Below, piece by piece: positions 39,283-48,851 of a DNA stretch of 64,000 bases. Position numbers and translations under genes: made by a program. Numbering within the stretch: the first letter of the stretch is position 1; each line of letters opens with the position of its first letter. A model generated the notes under the pieces. That model ran no database searches. It was not told the DNA's origin and was given only the letters and a program-made list of their open reading frames with translations. This stretch comes from Sphingobacterium faecale (GTDB lineage: Bacteria > Bacteroidota > Bacteroidia > Sphingobacteriales > Sphingobacteriaceae): NCBI RefSeq assembly GCF_016746095.1, contig NZ_JAERTY010000002.1, positions 1 to 64,000 on the forward strand. The letters run 5' to 3'.

Positions 39283-39762
39283 ATGAAGATAAAGGTAGGA
39301 TTTGGATTTGATGTTCATCAGATAAAAGAAGGGCATCCGTTTATTGTCGGTGGCGTGTTATTGGATCATCATGCTGGAGCATTTGGACATTCCGATGCGG
39401 ATGTGTTGGTTCATGCGGTTTGTGATGCTATTTTAGGAGCCGCTAACTTAGAGGATATCGGTTATCATTTCCCTAATACAGAAGAACGTTGGAGGGGTAT
39501 AAGCAGTTTGGTGCTGCTCAAAGAATGTGTCCGCCTGGTCCTAGAAAGAGGCTGGTCATTGGGCAATATAGATGCAATGCTCTGCTTGGAAGCGCCAAAA
39601 ATCAAACCTTATATTCCTGAAATGAAAGAAAGAATCGCGGAGGCCGCTGGTCTAGAGGTCGAAGACATTTCAATAAAAGCAACGACCAATGAGACGATGG
39701 GATTCATAGGTAGACAGGAGGGAGTCGTGGCCTATGCCGTGTGTCTAATACAGAAAGCGTAA
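39283..39762 (+). CDS. ispF: 2-C-methyl-D-erythritol 2,4-cyclodiphosphate synthase
   Basis: 159 residues. Fifth enzyme of the MEP isoprenoid pathway, a homotrimer that cyclises CDP-ME 2-phosphate with release of CMP. Metal ligands D10, H12 (GFDVHQ) and H44 (DVLVHAVCDAILGAA) are present, as are the HFPNTEERWRG and ATTNETMGFIGRQEG motifs. It stands alone between gldJ and the porW cluster. The 274 bp upstream are AT-rich and hold no clear promoter for this strand. Confidence 0.97.
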   Translation: MKIKVGFGFDVHQIKEGHPFIVGGVLLDHHAGAFGHSDADVLVHAVCDAILGAANLEDIGYHFPNTEERWRGISSLVLLKECVRLVLERGWSLGNIDAMLCLEAPKIKPYIPEMKERIAEAAGLEVEDISIKATTNETMGFIGRQEGVVAYAVCLIQKA

Positions 39763-39849
39763 AGCTGATTCCACAGCCGAATATTCTAGAAGCCTTAGAA
39801 ATCATTAAATTTAGTGATTTTTAACAGCGGATTATGCTGTAATAATTAA

Positions 39850-39857
39850 TACTTTTG
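39850..39857 (+). promoter_or_regulatory. Putative -7 box of the porW-mrcA-uvrC cluster
   Basis: TACTTTTG, an exact TAnnTTTG match, 55 bp before the porW ATG. No TTG at -33 spacing. Confidence 0.4.
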
Positions 39858-39912
39858 TAGTGTTTGGGGTGAAGTGTGTTAATCCAATTACCTTTATACA
39901 TAGGTTTATAGA

Positions 39913-42900
39913 ATGTTAGTTTTAATTTCAAAAAATACCTCGGGACATATACGGTCACTAGTTGGCTTGCTTGTTCTATTTTTCATATTCTTTTCTTCGT
40001 GTAAGAGCGCGAAAAATAAAAATAAAGCCTTTGATAAAACTAGCGGTGCAATAGAAGAAAAAGAGTATAATTTTCGCCAGAACTTTACAGCGAAATACAA
40101 TGTTCTTTACAATTCTAACTTGATGCTAGACAATGAAAGAGAGAATATCTTTCATGGAGCAAAAAAAAATTATCAGGTGCGTCAAAGTGTTTTTGATGAG
40201 CCTCAAGGAGATGGTGAACCGCACAAGCTGATGGATTCACTGATTCAGAAAGCCTACAAGATAGTCAATAACAAGCAAGAAAGTAAGTATGTCAATGAGG
40301 CCTATTTGCTGGTCGGAAAAGCTAATTATTATAAAGGAGCTTACCATACATCTATTGAGTTTTTTAATCATTTGCTCCGTTCTGCGATAGAAGAACAACC
40401 ACAATATCTGCCATTAGCATACGCTTGGAAGTCTAGAGCTTTGTTGCAAATCGGGAAATATGAAGAAGCGAAACTGGCAATAGATTCCTCTTTTGTCACA
40501 TTGGATGAGGAAAAGAAAACGCGCACTTTTGTTAACGCTGCCGCAGCGAATTATCATATCAGACTAGGGGATGAACTTACTGCTATCCCGTATCTAGAAT
40601 ATTCCTTGGAGTCCAATTCAAATATACTGGATAATAGAAGATGGACGTTTTTGTTGGCTCAGCTTTATATGGATAATGGAGATAAGGAAAAAGCTTATAA
40701 CTACTTCAATAAGATATCAAAAAGTAATGTGCCATTTGATATGGCTTTTGAAGCTAGTCTGCAGGCGGCATTTTTAGAAGGAGATAGAGGACAAGGGCTA
40801 GTCGATAGGGTCAGACCCCTGAAGCGTATGCTTAAGGAAGGCAAGAATGATGGTTATCAAGATCAGATTCTATATCAGATAGGAGATATTTATTATGAAG
40901 CTGGAGATCAAGGGGAGGCTCTGAATTATTTTAAGAGATCGTTGCTTCAACCCCAAAGGAATGAATACCAATCTACGGAGACCTACTTACGGTTAGCCGA
41001 GCATTATTTTGATCATCAATATTATTTTGAAGCCCAGAATTATTTCGACTCTGTGGCTATGGTGTTGCCCGCAGATTATACAGATGTCAATAAAGTCCGC
41101 CGTAAATTAGGTTATATGGACGAAATCACGCAGTTGTATCAGGAGGTTTCGTGGCAGGATACGCTCCTTCAGCTAGCGGCTTTAAATGACAGCGCCCGTG
41201 AAGTGATCTTAGAGACATACGCACAAGAACAGTTGGTAGTCAAGAAAAAAGAACTGGAAGAACAGGAGAAACTTGCCAAAAAGGCAAAGAAGAAGTCTAA
41301 GAAAGGTGAAGTGATTAATACCGCTTATGCCGCCTACGGATTGGGACAATCGATGGATATTTCGAATACTGCAGACCGGACTTTTTATTTTAATAATCCT
41401 GATGAGTTGTTGGTCGGGCAGAATGCTTTCAAACGTAGATGGGGAAATAGACAGCTCAAAGACAATTGGCGTTACGAAGGAGATAACTCGGCTAGGCTAC
41501 AGGGGGCAGAAACTGCCATTGTCGCTGTAGCAGATAGTGTTACTGAAAAGGAAGAACTGGACGAAGAGCTGTTCATGTCCAATGTTAAAGAACGGTATAG
41601 GAAAGAAATCCCTGCAGATAAGGAAGCTTTTGAAGCTAGTCACAAAATAGTACACGATCGTCTTATTGTAATAGGCAATATTTATAGGGATTACACCCAG
41701 GATAATGGTGATGCGATAAAGGTATATGAAGAGTTTCTGAGACGTTACCCCAATACAGATGCTGCGGCAGAGATATATTATTCGTTGTATCGGATGTACG
41801 ATGGTATTAATAAAGAGAAATCACAGAACTACTTTAATCGGCTTGTGGCATTGTTCCCGAATAGCCTACATGCCAAAGTTGCTAAAGACCCTTCTTACAT
41901 GGATAAGATAAAGAGGGATAAAAATATTTTAGACCGAGTTTTCGAAAAGCTATTTACGTTATATGCCAACGGTGATCATGCTGCAGTGATCCGGGAAGCA
42001 GATGTCGATCTCAAAGAGCGCTTCGAAAATACAGCTTTGGTTGCGCAGGTAGAATATCTGAGAGCGCTTGCGGTCGGTCGTGTCGGTCGTGTCGAAGATT
42101 TTACAGCTACATTGGAAGGGATTGTCGAACGTTACCCTTCTGATAGTCTAGTTGTCCCGCTAGCAAAAGAAAATTTGGTCTTCATTGCTGAAAACCCACA
42201 GTACTTTGTACATCGCGTCAATGCGCTGCAGGATATGGATAAATCCAGAGTTGCCTTTGTAGATGAACCGGATATGACGGCATGGCCTAGTCTTGGTATT
42301 TACGGTGATTACAGAACTGGTACGGCAATTGTTAAAGAAATACCAAAACCGAAAGAGGAACCGAAGAAGGAAGTTGTGGTAGCAAAGGTCGGAGAGAAAG
42401 TAAAAGAGGAACCGAAGAAGGAGGTCGTGGTAGCTAAGGTTGAAGCGAAAGTAAAAGAGGAACCGAAGAAGGAGGTCGTGGTAGCTAAGGTTGAAGCGAA
42501 AGTAAAAGAGGAACCGAAGAAGGAGGTCGTGGTAGCTAAGGTCGAAGAGAAAGTAAAAGAGGAACCGAAGAAGGAGGTTGAGATAGCTAAGGTTGAAGCG
42601 AAAGTAAAAGAGGAACCGAAGAAGGAGGTCGTGGTAGCTAAGGTCGAAGAGAAAGTAAAAGAGGAACCGAAGAAGGAGGTTGAGGTAGCTAAGGTCGAAG
42701 CGAAAGTAAAAGAAGAACCTAAACAAGTGGTGTCCTTAATAGATGTAACAGGGGTAGATCGACTGACCGCTAATGGCAAAGTTAATACTGATGTGAGTAT
42801 CATTGGCAAGGACTTAAAATTAGCGGATTCGAAAATAGATTTTGGCCCCAACGACTATAGAGATAAGAGATTGTTTCCGGATACAGCAGAATACTACTTT

Positions 42901-43224
42901 ACGATAAATGTGTTAGATCCAAAGGTAAATATGGCTCCAAGTCGTTACGGAATAGGACAGTTTAATAGGACAAGATATCATAGTGTTTCGCTTAATCATC
43001 AATTGGCAGTAATCAACGGTGAGAATCAGTTAATCTTCATCGGACCATTCAAAACTTTTGAAGAAGTAAAACTTTATGAATCAAGATTATTGCCATTAAT
43101 GCCTGAAATAATGAAAATACCAGGAGAAATTTATAATACCTTTGTCATCACAAAACAGGCTATCCCGGCACTGACGGATGGTGTGGAGATCAAGAAGTAT
43201 CATCAAAATTATATAGAACAATAG
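39913..43224 (+). CDS. porW: PorW/SprE-like TPR lipoprotein of type IX secretion
   Basis: 1103 residues. A lipoprotein signal ends at Cys30 (FFIFFSS-C). Most of the chain is TPR and related helical repeats (AYLLVGKANYYKGAYHTSIEFF, ILYQIGDIYYEAGDQGEALNYF, DAIKVYEEFLRRYPNTDAAAE). The opening FNFTAKYN-like segment (FRQNFTAKYNVLYNSN) matches PorW of P. gingivalis and SprE of F. johnsoniae, needed for type IX secretion. Residues 815-933 are seven 17-residue Lys/Glu/Pro repeats, an unusual insertion. The last ~160 residues form a separate C-terminal domain (TAEYYFTINVLDP, NQLIFIGPFKTFEEVKLYESR) resembling an SPOR-like fold. It precedes mrcA by 16 bp, linking secretion and cell-wall genes. Confidence 0.88.
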   Translation: MLVLISKNTSGHIRSLVGLLVLFFIFFSSCKSAKNKNKAFDKTSGAIEEKEYNFRQNFTAKYNVLYNSNLMLDNERENIFHGAKKNYQVRQSVFDEPQGDGEPHKLMDSLIQKAYKIVNNKQESKYVNEAYLLVGKANYYKGAYHTSIEFFNHLLRSAIEEQPQYLPLAYAWKSRALLQIGKYEEAKLAIDSSFVTLDEEKKTRTFVNAAAANYHIRLGDELTAIPYLEYSLESNSNILDNRRWTFLLAQLYMDNGDKEKAYNYFNKISKSNVPFDMAFEASLQAAFLEGDRGQGLVDRVRPLKRMLKEGKNDGYQDQILYQIGDIYYEAGDQGEALNYFKRSLLQPQRNEYQSTETYLRLAEHYFDHQYYFEAQNYFDSVAMVLPADYTDVNKVRRKLGYMDEITQLYQEVSWQDTLLQLAALNDSAREVILETYAQEQLVVKKKELEEQEKLAKKAKKKSKKGEVINTAYAAYGLGQSMDISNTADRTFYFNNPDELLVGQNAFKRRWGNRQLKDNWRYEGDNSARLQGAETAIVAVADSVTEKEELDEELFMSNVKERYRKEIPADKEAFEASHKIVHDRLIVIGNIYRDYTQDNGDAIKVYEEFLRRYPNTDAAAEIYYSLYRMYDGINKEKSQNYFNRLVALFPNSLHAKVAKDPSYMDKIKRDKNILDRVFEKLFTLYANGDHAAVIREADVDLKERFENTALVAQVEYLRALAVGRVGRVEDFTATLEGIVERYPSDSLVVPLAKENLVFIAENPQYFVHRVNALQDMDKSRVAFVDEPDMTAWPSLGIYGDYRTGTAIVKEIPKPKEEPKKEVVVAKVGEKVKEEPKKEVVVAKVEAKVKEEPKKEVVVAKVEAKVKEEPKKEVVVAKVEEKVKEEPKKEVEIAKVEAKVKEEPKKEVVVAKVEEKVKEEPKKEVEVAKVEAKVKEEPKQVVSLIDVTGVDRLTANGKVNTDVSIIGKDLKLADSKIDFGPNDYRDKRLFPDTAEYYFTINVLDPKVNMAPSRYGIGQFNRTRYHSVSLNHQLAVINGENQLIFIGPFKTFEEVKLYESRLLPLMPEIMKIPGEIYNTFVITKQAIPALTDGVEIKKYHQNYIEQ
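42355..42711 (+). repeat. 51-bp tandem repeat inside porW, seven copies
   Basis: Seven head-to-tail 51-bp units encode EEPKKEVVVAKVEAKVK with few changes (VEEK/VEAK, EVEIA/EVVVA). The DNA copies are nearly identical, which points to recent slippage or unequal exchange. The product is a charged, alternating Lys/Glu and Val segment likely to be extended. Confidence 0.92.
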
Positions 43225-43240
43225 TGGATATTTTTATACG

Positions 43241-45490
43241 ATGAAGAGAGAATCGAAGAACATTAAATTAACAACGGAAGAAATAAATAGATATACGCGT
43301 ACATTTTGGCTGATTTTATTTGGGTTTATAGTCTTTGTATGCTTGTTTTTGGTTGGGGTACGTGTTGGGTTATTTGGCAAGCTTCCATCGTTCGAAGATT
43401 TGGAGAATCCACGAAGTAATCTGGCTTCTGAGATTCTGACGGAAGACAACCGCGTATTAGGTACTTATTATCTTCAAAACAGATCGAATGTAAAGTATAG
43501 CGAACTATCGCCTCATTTGGTGCACGCGCTCGTATCTACCGAAGATAAACGGTTTTATGATCACTCGGGGATTGATTATTTCCGTACACTAACCACAATT
43601 TTTCATACCATAGTATTGCGCGATAAACAGGGGGGGAGTACAATTACACAGCAATTGGCTTTGAACTTATTCTCCGAAAGACGGGAACGCAGTACGATCA
43701 AGCGGGTTATGCAGAAATTTCAGGAGTGGATTACAGCGGTACGTCTAGAACGAAATTATACCAAAGAGGAAATCATTATGATGTACTTTAATACCGTAGA
43801 TTTTGGGTATAAAAATACATTTGGTATAAAATCGGGAGCCCGTACTTTTTTTAATACCACCCCAGATAAGCTGACTGCCGAACAAGCTGCGCTTTTGGTC
43901 GGCATGTTGAAAGGTCCTACCATGTACTCTCCTATAAGAGCGGAGGAAAGAGCTAAGACTCGCCGTAATCAGGTACTGATCAATATGCATGCGGAGAGCT
44001 TTCTAACCGATGCGGCACTTGCAGATGCTAAAAGTAAACCCTTAGGCCTGGACATAAATATCTCGAGCTATGGAGAAGGTCTAGCTCCTTACTTTAGATC
44101 AGTACTAAAAGACGAAATAAAAAAGGAGTTACAACGGCTTTCCATTACCAAAGCGGACGGTACTCCTTATGATTTAGATAGAGACGGTTTACGGATCTAT
44201 ACACCACTCAACTACAAAATGCAAGAGTATGCTGAAGAAGCACAAAAGGAGTGGATGCAAAAACTGCAGGGCGAATTTGATAAACAATGGCGCAGCCGAA
44301 ATGCATTTGCAGGAGCTGACAAACAAAGGCTATTGGAAACAGGTATGAAGCGCTCGGATCGTTATAAGGAGATGAGAGATAACGGGGCTTCCGCCGAAGA
44401 GATAAAAAAGGCATTCAATACCAAAGTGTCGATGAGTATATTTACCTGGAAAGGATCTATTGATACCGTAATGACGCCTATGGATTCTATCAAGTACAAT
44501 AAGCTAATGCTGAGAAATTCACTTATGGCAATGGATCCCACAAATGGTCATATCAAAGCATGGGTCGGAGGTATCAATTTTGAACACTATAAGTTTGATC
44601 AGGTGAAAATGGGGATTAGACAAGTCGGGTCAACAGCCAAGCCTTTTACTTATGCTGTAGCTATCGACAATGGTTACTCTCCGTGTTATACTGTTCCAAA
44701 TCATCAACAAACATATGGCGACTGGACACCTCGCGGTACGGTACAAGGAGGCGATCCTATTACATTGAAAAATGCCATAAAATATTCCCAGAACTTTGCA
44801 ACAGCTTTTGTTGTGAACGAAGTGGGAGCAGCTAGTGTTGCTGATTTAACGCGTAAGATGGGAGTGACATCGGACGTTCCAAATTATCCTTCCATATCCT
44901 TAGGAGCATACGAAGCTTCAGTGTATGATATGGTAGGAGCTTATTCTGCATTTGTTAATCATGGCACATGGATCGAACCAACGATGATTCTACGCATAGA
45001 AGACAAGAACGGTACCCCTATTTATGAGCGTACGCCTAAGGTGCTAAAAGTGTTGAATAGTGAATCAGCTTACATTATGGTTGATATGTTGAGAGGTGTA
45101 GTTGATGGAGGGACAGGTTCTCGTGTTCGTAGAGCGGAATATGGTGGGTTGACTATTCCTATGGGCGGCAAGACAGGTACAACAAATGGTAACGCCGATG
45201 CTTGGTTTATCGGTTTTACGCCACAATTAGTAGCCGGAGTGTGGACAGGAGCTGAGGATAGAAAAATTAGTTTTAGCAGCATGCAGTATGGACAAGGAGC
45301 AGCCGCAGCGCTTCCCGTGTTTGGCCTATTCATGAAAAAAGTGTACAATGATAAATCGCTGAACTATTCAAAAATGGATTTTCCAAAACCTCCTGAAGGA
45401 ATGACCAGAGTCATGGATTGTTCCGAGTATTCTAAATATGAGGGGTATTCTTCTGAACCCGAATTGCAGGACGATCGGTTAGGGTTTTAA
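43241..45490 (+). CDS. mrcA: Bifunctional penicillin-binding protein 1A
   Basis: 749 residues. Polymerises glycan strands and cross-links peptides in peptidoglycan. One membrane anchor (about 23-43) is followed by a GT51 glycosyltransferase domain with catalytic E101 (STEDKRFYDHSGID) and GGSTITQQLALNLF, then a transpeptidase domain with S464xxK (GSTAKPF), SxN as SQN (KYSQNFATAF) and KTG (GGKTGTTNGNADAWF). It lies 16 bp after porW and 6 bp before uvrC, so it is mid-operon. It could also be called a class A PBP (ponA). Confidence 0.96.
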   Translation: MKRESKNIKLTTEEINRYTRTFWLILFGFIVFVCLFLVGVRVGLFGKLPSFEDLENPRSNLASEILTEDNRVLGTYYLQNRSNVKYSELSPHLVHALVSTEDKRFYDHSGIDYFRTLTTIFHTIVLRDKQGGSTITQQLALNLFSERRERSTIKRVMQKFQEWITAVRLERNYTKEEIIMMYFNTVDFGYKNTFGIKSGARTFFNTTPDKLTAEQAALLVGMLKGPTMYSPIRAEERAKTRRNQVLINMHAESFLTDAALADAKSKPLGLDINISSYGEGLAPYFRSVLKDEIKKELQRLSITKADGTPYDLDRDGLRIYTPLNYKMQEYAEEAQKEWMQKLQGEFDKQWRSRNAFAGADKQRLLETGMKRSDRYKEMRDNGASAEEIKKAFNTKVSMSIFTWKGSIDTVMTPMDSIKYNKLMLRNSLMAMDPTNGHIKAWVGGINFEHYKFDQVKMGIRQVGSTAKPFTYAVAIDNGYSPCYTVPNHQQTYGDWTPRGTVQGGDPITLKNAIKYSQNFATAFVVNEVGAASVADLTRKMGVTSDVPNYPSISLGAYEASVYDMVGAYSAFVNHGTWIEPTMILRIEDKNGTPIYERTPKVLKVLNSESAYIMVDMLRGVVDGGTGSRVRRAEYGGLTIPMGGKTGTTNGNADAWFIGFTPQLVAGVWTGAEDRKISFSSMQYGQGAAAALPVFGLFMKKVYNDKSLNYSKMDFPKPPEGMTRVMDCSEYSKYEGYSSEPELQDDRLGF

Positions 45491-45496
45491 GTAGTA

Positions 45497-47308
45497 ATGG
45501 ATTCATTTGACTATAAAGCAGAATTAAAGAGGATACCTCATAAACCTGGAGTCTATCAATATTTTGATAAAGATGATGTGTTGATTTATGTTGGTAAGGC
45601 CAAAGATCTGAAAAATCGGGTGAGCTCTTATTTTGTCAATGAGAGACAACTGAATTCAAAGACAAAGGTCTTGGTGCGTAAGATACATCGCATTGCTTTT
45701 ACAATCGTTGACACTGAAATCGATGCCTGGTTGCTTGAAAATAACCTGATCAAAAAACACAAACCAAGGTATAATGTCATGCTCAAGGATGACAAGACCT
45801 ACCCTTGGATTGTAATCAAAAATGAGGCTTATCCTAGGGTGTTCTGGACACGTAAGTATCTCAAGGATGGGTCTAGGTATTATGGTCCCTACGCCTCGGT
45901 AGGAATGATGCATATCGTTCTTGATACCATCAGGGAGCTGTTTCCATTAAGAACATGTTCTTTGAACCTATCCCCCGAAAATGTTGCCAAGGGAAAATAT
46001 AAGGTATGTCTCGAATACCAGATTGGGAGTTGTAAAGGACCGTGTGAAGGGCTTCAAGAACAAGAAGAGTATGATCAAAACCTAGAAAGTATCAAAGATA
46101 TCCTCAATGGTAAGATCGGTGCGGTAACATCGAGATTGAAAGAGCAGCTGAATGATGCTGTCGGTGCTTTAAACTTTGAAGAAGCCTATCTGTTAAAGGC
46201 GAAGTTAGATAAGTTGGATAATTATCAGAGTAAATCTACAGTTGTCAGCTCATCTATTACCAATGTCGACGTTTTCAGTATCGCTTCTGATGAGAGTTAT
46301 GCATTTGTCAACTTCCTTAAAGTGATGAATGGTGTGGTAATACAGACACAGACTCTCGAGATGAAAAAGAGACTCGATGAAAGTGATGAGGAGCTCTTAG
46401 CTATTGCTATTCCACAGATAAGGAACCGGTATAAAAGTCTTTCTCGGGAGATCATTGTGCCTTTTGAGCTCCAGATTGAAAGCTTGCCAGCAGAAGTTAG
46501 CTTTTTCGTGCCAAAATTGGGGGATAAACGTAAGCTGCTCGACCTGTCGCTAAAAAACGTGGCTTATTTTAAAAAGGAGCGTCTGCTACAGTATGAGAAG
46601 CTAAATCCAGAAGTCAAAACAGAACGACTGTTGAATCAAATGCAGAAAGATCTGCGGATGAATGTGTTGCCACGGCATATTGAATGTTTTGACAACTCTA
46701 ATATCCAAGGTGACTTTCCGGTATCGGCTATTGTCGTTTTTAAAGATGGAAAGCCATCCAAAAAAGATTATAGGCATTTTAATGTAAAGACGGTCGAAGG
46801 TCCAAATGATTTTGCGACCATGGAAGAGGCCGTGTTTAGACGTTATCGTAGGTTGTTGGATGAAGGTGAAGAATTGCCCCAGCTGATTATTATAGATGGA
46901 GGAAAAGGTCAGCTTGGTGCAGCGCTAAAGAGCTTAAGACTCTTAGGGATAGAAAAGCAACTTACGGTTATCGGGATTGCAAAACGCTTAGAGGAGCTTT
47001 ACTATCCAGGAGACCAGTATCCCCTTTATTTGGATAAGAAATCTGAAACGCTGCGGGTCATACAGCATTTACGAGATGAAGCACATCGCTTTGGAATTAC
47101 TTTTCACAGAAACCAACGGAGTCGCAAGACCTTTGTTTCCGAATTGGAAAATATACCGGGAATCGGTAAAACTACGGTGGAGAAGCTGTTGAAAACATTT
47201 AAATCCGTAAAGCGGATCAGGGAAGAATCGGACACAAATTTGGCACAGGTTCTGAATACCAAACAGCTTAAGGCATTGCGTGCATATTTTGAAATGCCTG
47301 CGGAGTAG
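45497..47308 (+). CDS. uvrC: UvrABC excinuclease subunit C
   Basis: 603 residues. Makes the dual incision around damaged bases in nucleotide excision repair. N-terminal GIY-YIG nuclease (GVYQYFDKDDVLIYVGKAKDLKNRV split as GVY and YVG), a UvrB-binding UVR motif (about 205-240; LNFEEAYLLKAKLDKL), the RNase H-like nuclease (HIECFDNSNIQGDFPVSAIV, LPQLIIIDGGKGQLGAA) and a C-terminal helix-hairpin-helix (ENIPGIGKTTVEKLLKTF). The start is 6 bp after the mrcA stop, so it is translationally linked. Confidence 0.97.
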   Translation: MDSFDYKAELKRIPHKPGVYQYFDKDDVLIYVGKAKDLKNRVSSYFVNERQLNSKTKVLVRKIHRIAFTIVDTEIDAWLLENNLIKKHKPRYNVMLKDDKTYPWIVIKNEAYPRVFWTRKYLKDGSRYYGPYASVGMMHIVLDTIRELFPLRTCSLNLSPENVAKGKYKVCLEYQIGSCKGPCEGLQEQEEYDQNLESIKDILNGKIGAVTSRLKEQLNDAVGALNFEEAYLLKAKLDKLDNYQSKSTVVSSSITNVDVFSIASDESYAFVNFLKVMNGVVIQTQTLEMKKRLDESDEELLAIAIPQIRNRYKSLSREIIVPFELQIESLPAEVSFFVPKLGDKRKLLDLSLKNVAYFKKERLLQYEKLNPEVKTERLLNQMQKDLRMNVLPRHIECFDNSNIQGDFPVSAIVVFKDGKPSKKDYRHFNVKTVEGPNDFATMEEAVFRRYRRLLDEGEELPQLIIIDGGKGQLGAALKSLRLLGIEKQLTVIGIAKRLEELYYPGDQYPLYLDKKSETLRVIQHLRDEAHRFGITFHRNQRSRKTFVSELENIPGIGKTTVEKLLKTFKSVKRIREESDTNLAQVLNTKQLKALRAYFEMPAE

Positions 47309-47352
47309 CCCCCTAAGGCTAGTGCATTATTACGTCTAACACATAATTTGAT

Positions 47353-47397
47353 AAAGAGGTGTGGCAAGGTTGTGCTGGCACCTCTTTATTATTATTT
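47353..47397. terminator. Shared terminator between uvrC and era
   Basis: Perfect 9-bp stem AAAGAGGTG (47353-47361) / CACCTCTTT (47379-47387) with a 17-nt loop, followed on the plus strand by a T-rich tract. Positioned to end both convergent genes. Confidence 0.6.
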
Positions 47398-47406
47398 AAT
47401 TATTAT

Positions 47407-48285
47407 TTAGTCATCGTAACCAAAGCGTTTTAAATGATTTTTCTTGGATCTCCAATCAGGAATGACTTTCACAAATAATTCTAAAAATACTTTTCCATCA
47501 ATAAATTCCTCAATGTCCTGTCTTGCGTAGGTACCTACTTTTTTGATCATAGCACCTGCTTTACCAATAAGAATGTTCTTTTGGGAGTCTCGCTCTACGA
47601 TAATTTCCGCAGCGATCCGCGTGATCTTAGGTTCTTCTTTATAGGAGGTTACCACGACCTCTGTACTATAAGGGATTTCTTTGTCATATAGCTTGAAGAT
47701 TTTTTCACGGATTATTTCAGAAACGAAGAAACGCATAGATTTGTCCGTCAGCTCATCTTTCTCGTAATATGGAGGGTGTATAGGTAATTTATCCTTGATA
47801 TAGGTTAAAATAGGAGGAACGTTGTATCCTAATAAAGCCGACATTGCGAATATAGCCTCTGGATTGAGTTTCTCTTTCCAGAATTCCATTTTCTCCTTTA
47901 CTTCTTCTTCGGTAGACTTGTCTATTTTATTGATTAGAACAGCCACCGGAGAAGAGGTTTTACGTAATTTGTCTAGAACATCACTCTCGTCATATTTCTC
48001 GTGTATATCAGTAACAAATAAAATAATATCAGCATCGATCAATGAGCCTTCGACAAAATTCATCATAGATTCTTGTAGTGTATACTTTGGAACGATCACT
48101 CCAGGAGTGTCAGAAAATATTATTTGATGGTCTTCATCATTCACAATTCCCATAATGCGGTGACGGGTAGTTTGAGCTTTAGGCGTGATGATAGACATCT
48201 TTTCGCCGACTAAAGCATTCATTAGCGTAGACTTACCTGCGTTTGGCTTACCAATAATACTTACGAATCCTGCTTTGTGTGACAT
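47407..48285 (-). CDS. era: GTPase Era
   Basis: 292 residues from ATG 48285 (MSHKAGFVSIIGKPNAGKST); the frame continues upstream but only this start gives the normal Era N-terminus. Binds the 3' end of 16S rRNA and assists 30S maturation. G1 GKPNAGKS, G3 DTPG, G4 NKID and the switch-I TTRHRIMG are present, followed by a C-terminal KH domain (AAEIIVERDSQKNILIGKAGAMIKK in two parts). Divergent from the tRNA-fMet array, itself a translation-initiation locus. Confidence 0.97.
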   Translation of the reverse strand: MSHKAGFVSIIGKPNAGKSTLMNALVGEKMSIITPKAQTTRHRIMGIVNDEDHQIIFSDTPGVIVPKYTLQESMMNFVEGSLIDADIILFVTDIHEKYDESDVLDKLRKTSSPVAVLINKIDKSTEEEVKEKMEFWKEKLNPEAIFAMSALLGYNVPPILTYIKDKLPIHPPYYEKDELTDKSMRFFVSEIIREKIFKLYDKEIPYSTEVVVTSYKEEPKITRIAAEIIVERDSQKNILIGKAGAMIKKVGTYARQDIEEFIDGKVFLELFVKVIPDWRSKKNHLKRFGYDD

Positions 48286-48300
48286 TATTTTGCTTTTTAT

Positions 48301-48331
48301 TTGTTTTGCAAAGAAACAAATAATATCTTTG
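48301..48331 (+). promoter_or_regulatory. Putative promoter of the tRNA-fMet array
   Basis: TTG (48301-48303), a 20-nt spacer and TATCTTTG (48324-48331), about 70 bp before the first tRNA. Matches the Bacteroidota consensus well. Confidence 0.55.
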
Positions 48332-48401
48332 TACTCCAATTAAGGAAGTAAATAATCTTTGATTTTGCTAGTAGAGGCAAAGATTTGAAATAAAAATATA
48401 T

Positions 48402-48473
<72 letters not shown>

Positions 48474-48516
48474 CTAAATAAGTTTGAGGCGCGAGGCTTC
48501 AAAAAAATAAAAATAT

Positions 48517-48592
48517 TGCGAGATAGAGCTATGAAGCTCATGGGCTCATATCCGCCAGTTGGCGGACATTAGTTTGAATCTCAGAATTGCAA
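48517..48592 (+). pseudogene. Decayed tRNA-fMet copy carrying a palindrome
   Basis: Aligns along its length with the neighbouring tRNA-fMet genes (TGCGAGATAGAGC..GCTC..GGGCTCATA..TTAGTTTGAATCTCAG). The 3' side of the anticodon arm and the variable loop are replaced by TCCGCCAGTTGGCGGA (48551-48566). The T and acceptor stems no longer pair properly. It cannot be a normal tRNA, but the CTCAT anticodon-loop start survives. Confidence 0.75.
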
Positions 48593-48602
48593 TAAGATAT
48601 AT

Positions 48603-48674
<72 letters not shown>

Positions 48675-48680
48675 CTAAAT

Positions 48681-48704
48681 AAGCCAAGTGCTAGCTTGGC
48701 TTTT
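48681..48704 (+). terminator. Terminator after tRNA-fMet copy 2
   Basis: Perfect 8-bp stem AAGCCAAG (48681-48688) / CTTGGCTT (48695-48702) with a 6-nt loop, ending in TTTT. Confidence 0.65.
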
Positions 48705-48715
48705 AAAAAACATAT

Positions 48716-48787
<72 letters not shown>

Positions 48788-48796
48788 CTCAGTAGA

Positions 48797-48825
48797 AAGC
48801 TTAATCGCAAGATTAGGCTTTTTTT
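48797..48825 (+). terminator. Terminator after tRNA-fMet copy 3
   Basis: Stem AAGCTTAATC (48797-48806) / GATTAGGCTT (48811-48820) with one G-T pair, GCAA loop and a run of seven T. Related copies recur near 49151 and 49505 inside the repeat units. Confidence 0.75.
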
Positions 48826-48851
48826 AGTTTTATAACCAATTTAAAGAAATC

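Noticed and set aside
39118..39336. Small minus-strand open frame between gldJ and ispF
   Set aside because: It overlaps the ispF start, is AT-rich and low-complexity, and has no supporting signal.
42160..42851. Two long minus-strand open frames opposite the porW repeat region, rich in Phe/Leu or Thr/Ser
   Set aside because: They are created by the 51-bp repeat and codon bias of the plus-strand gene; composition is low-complexity and there is no start context or promoter.
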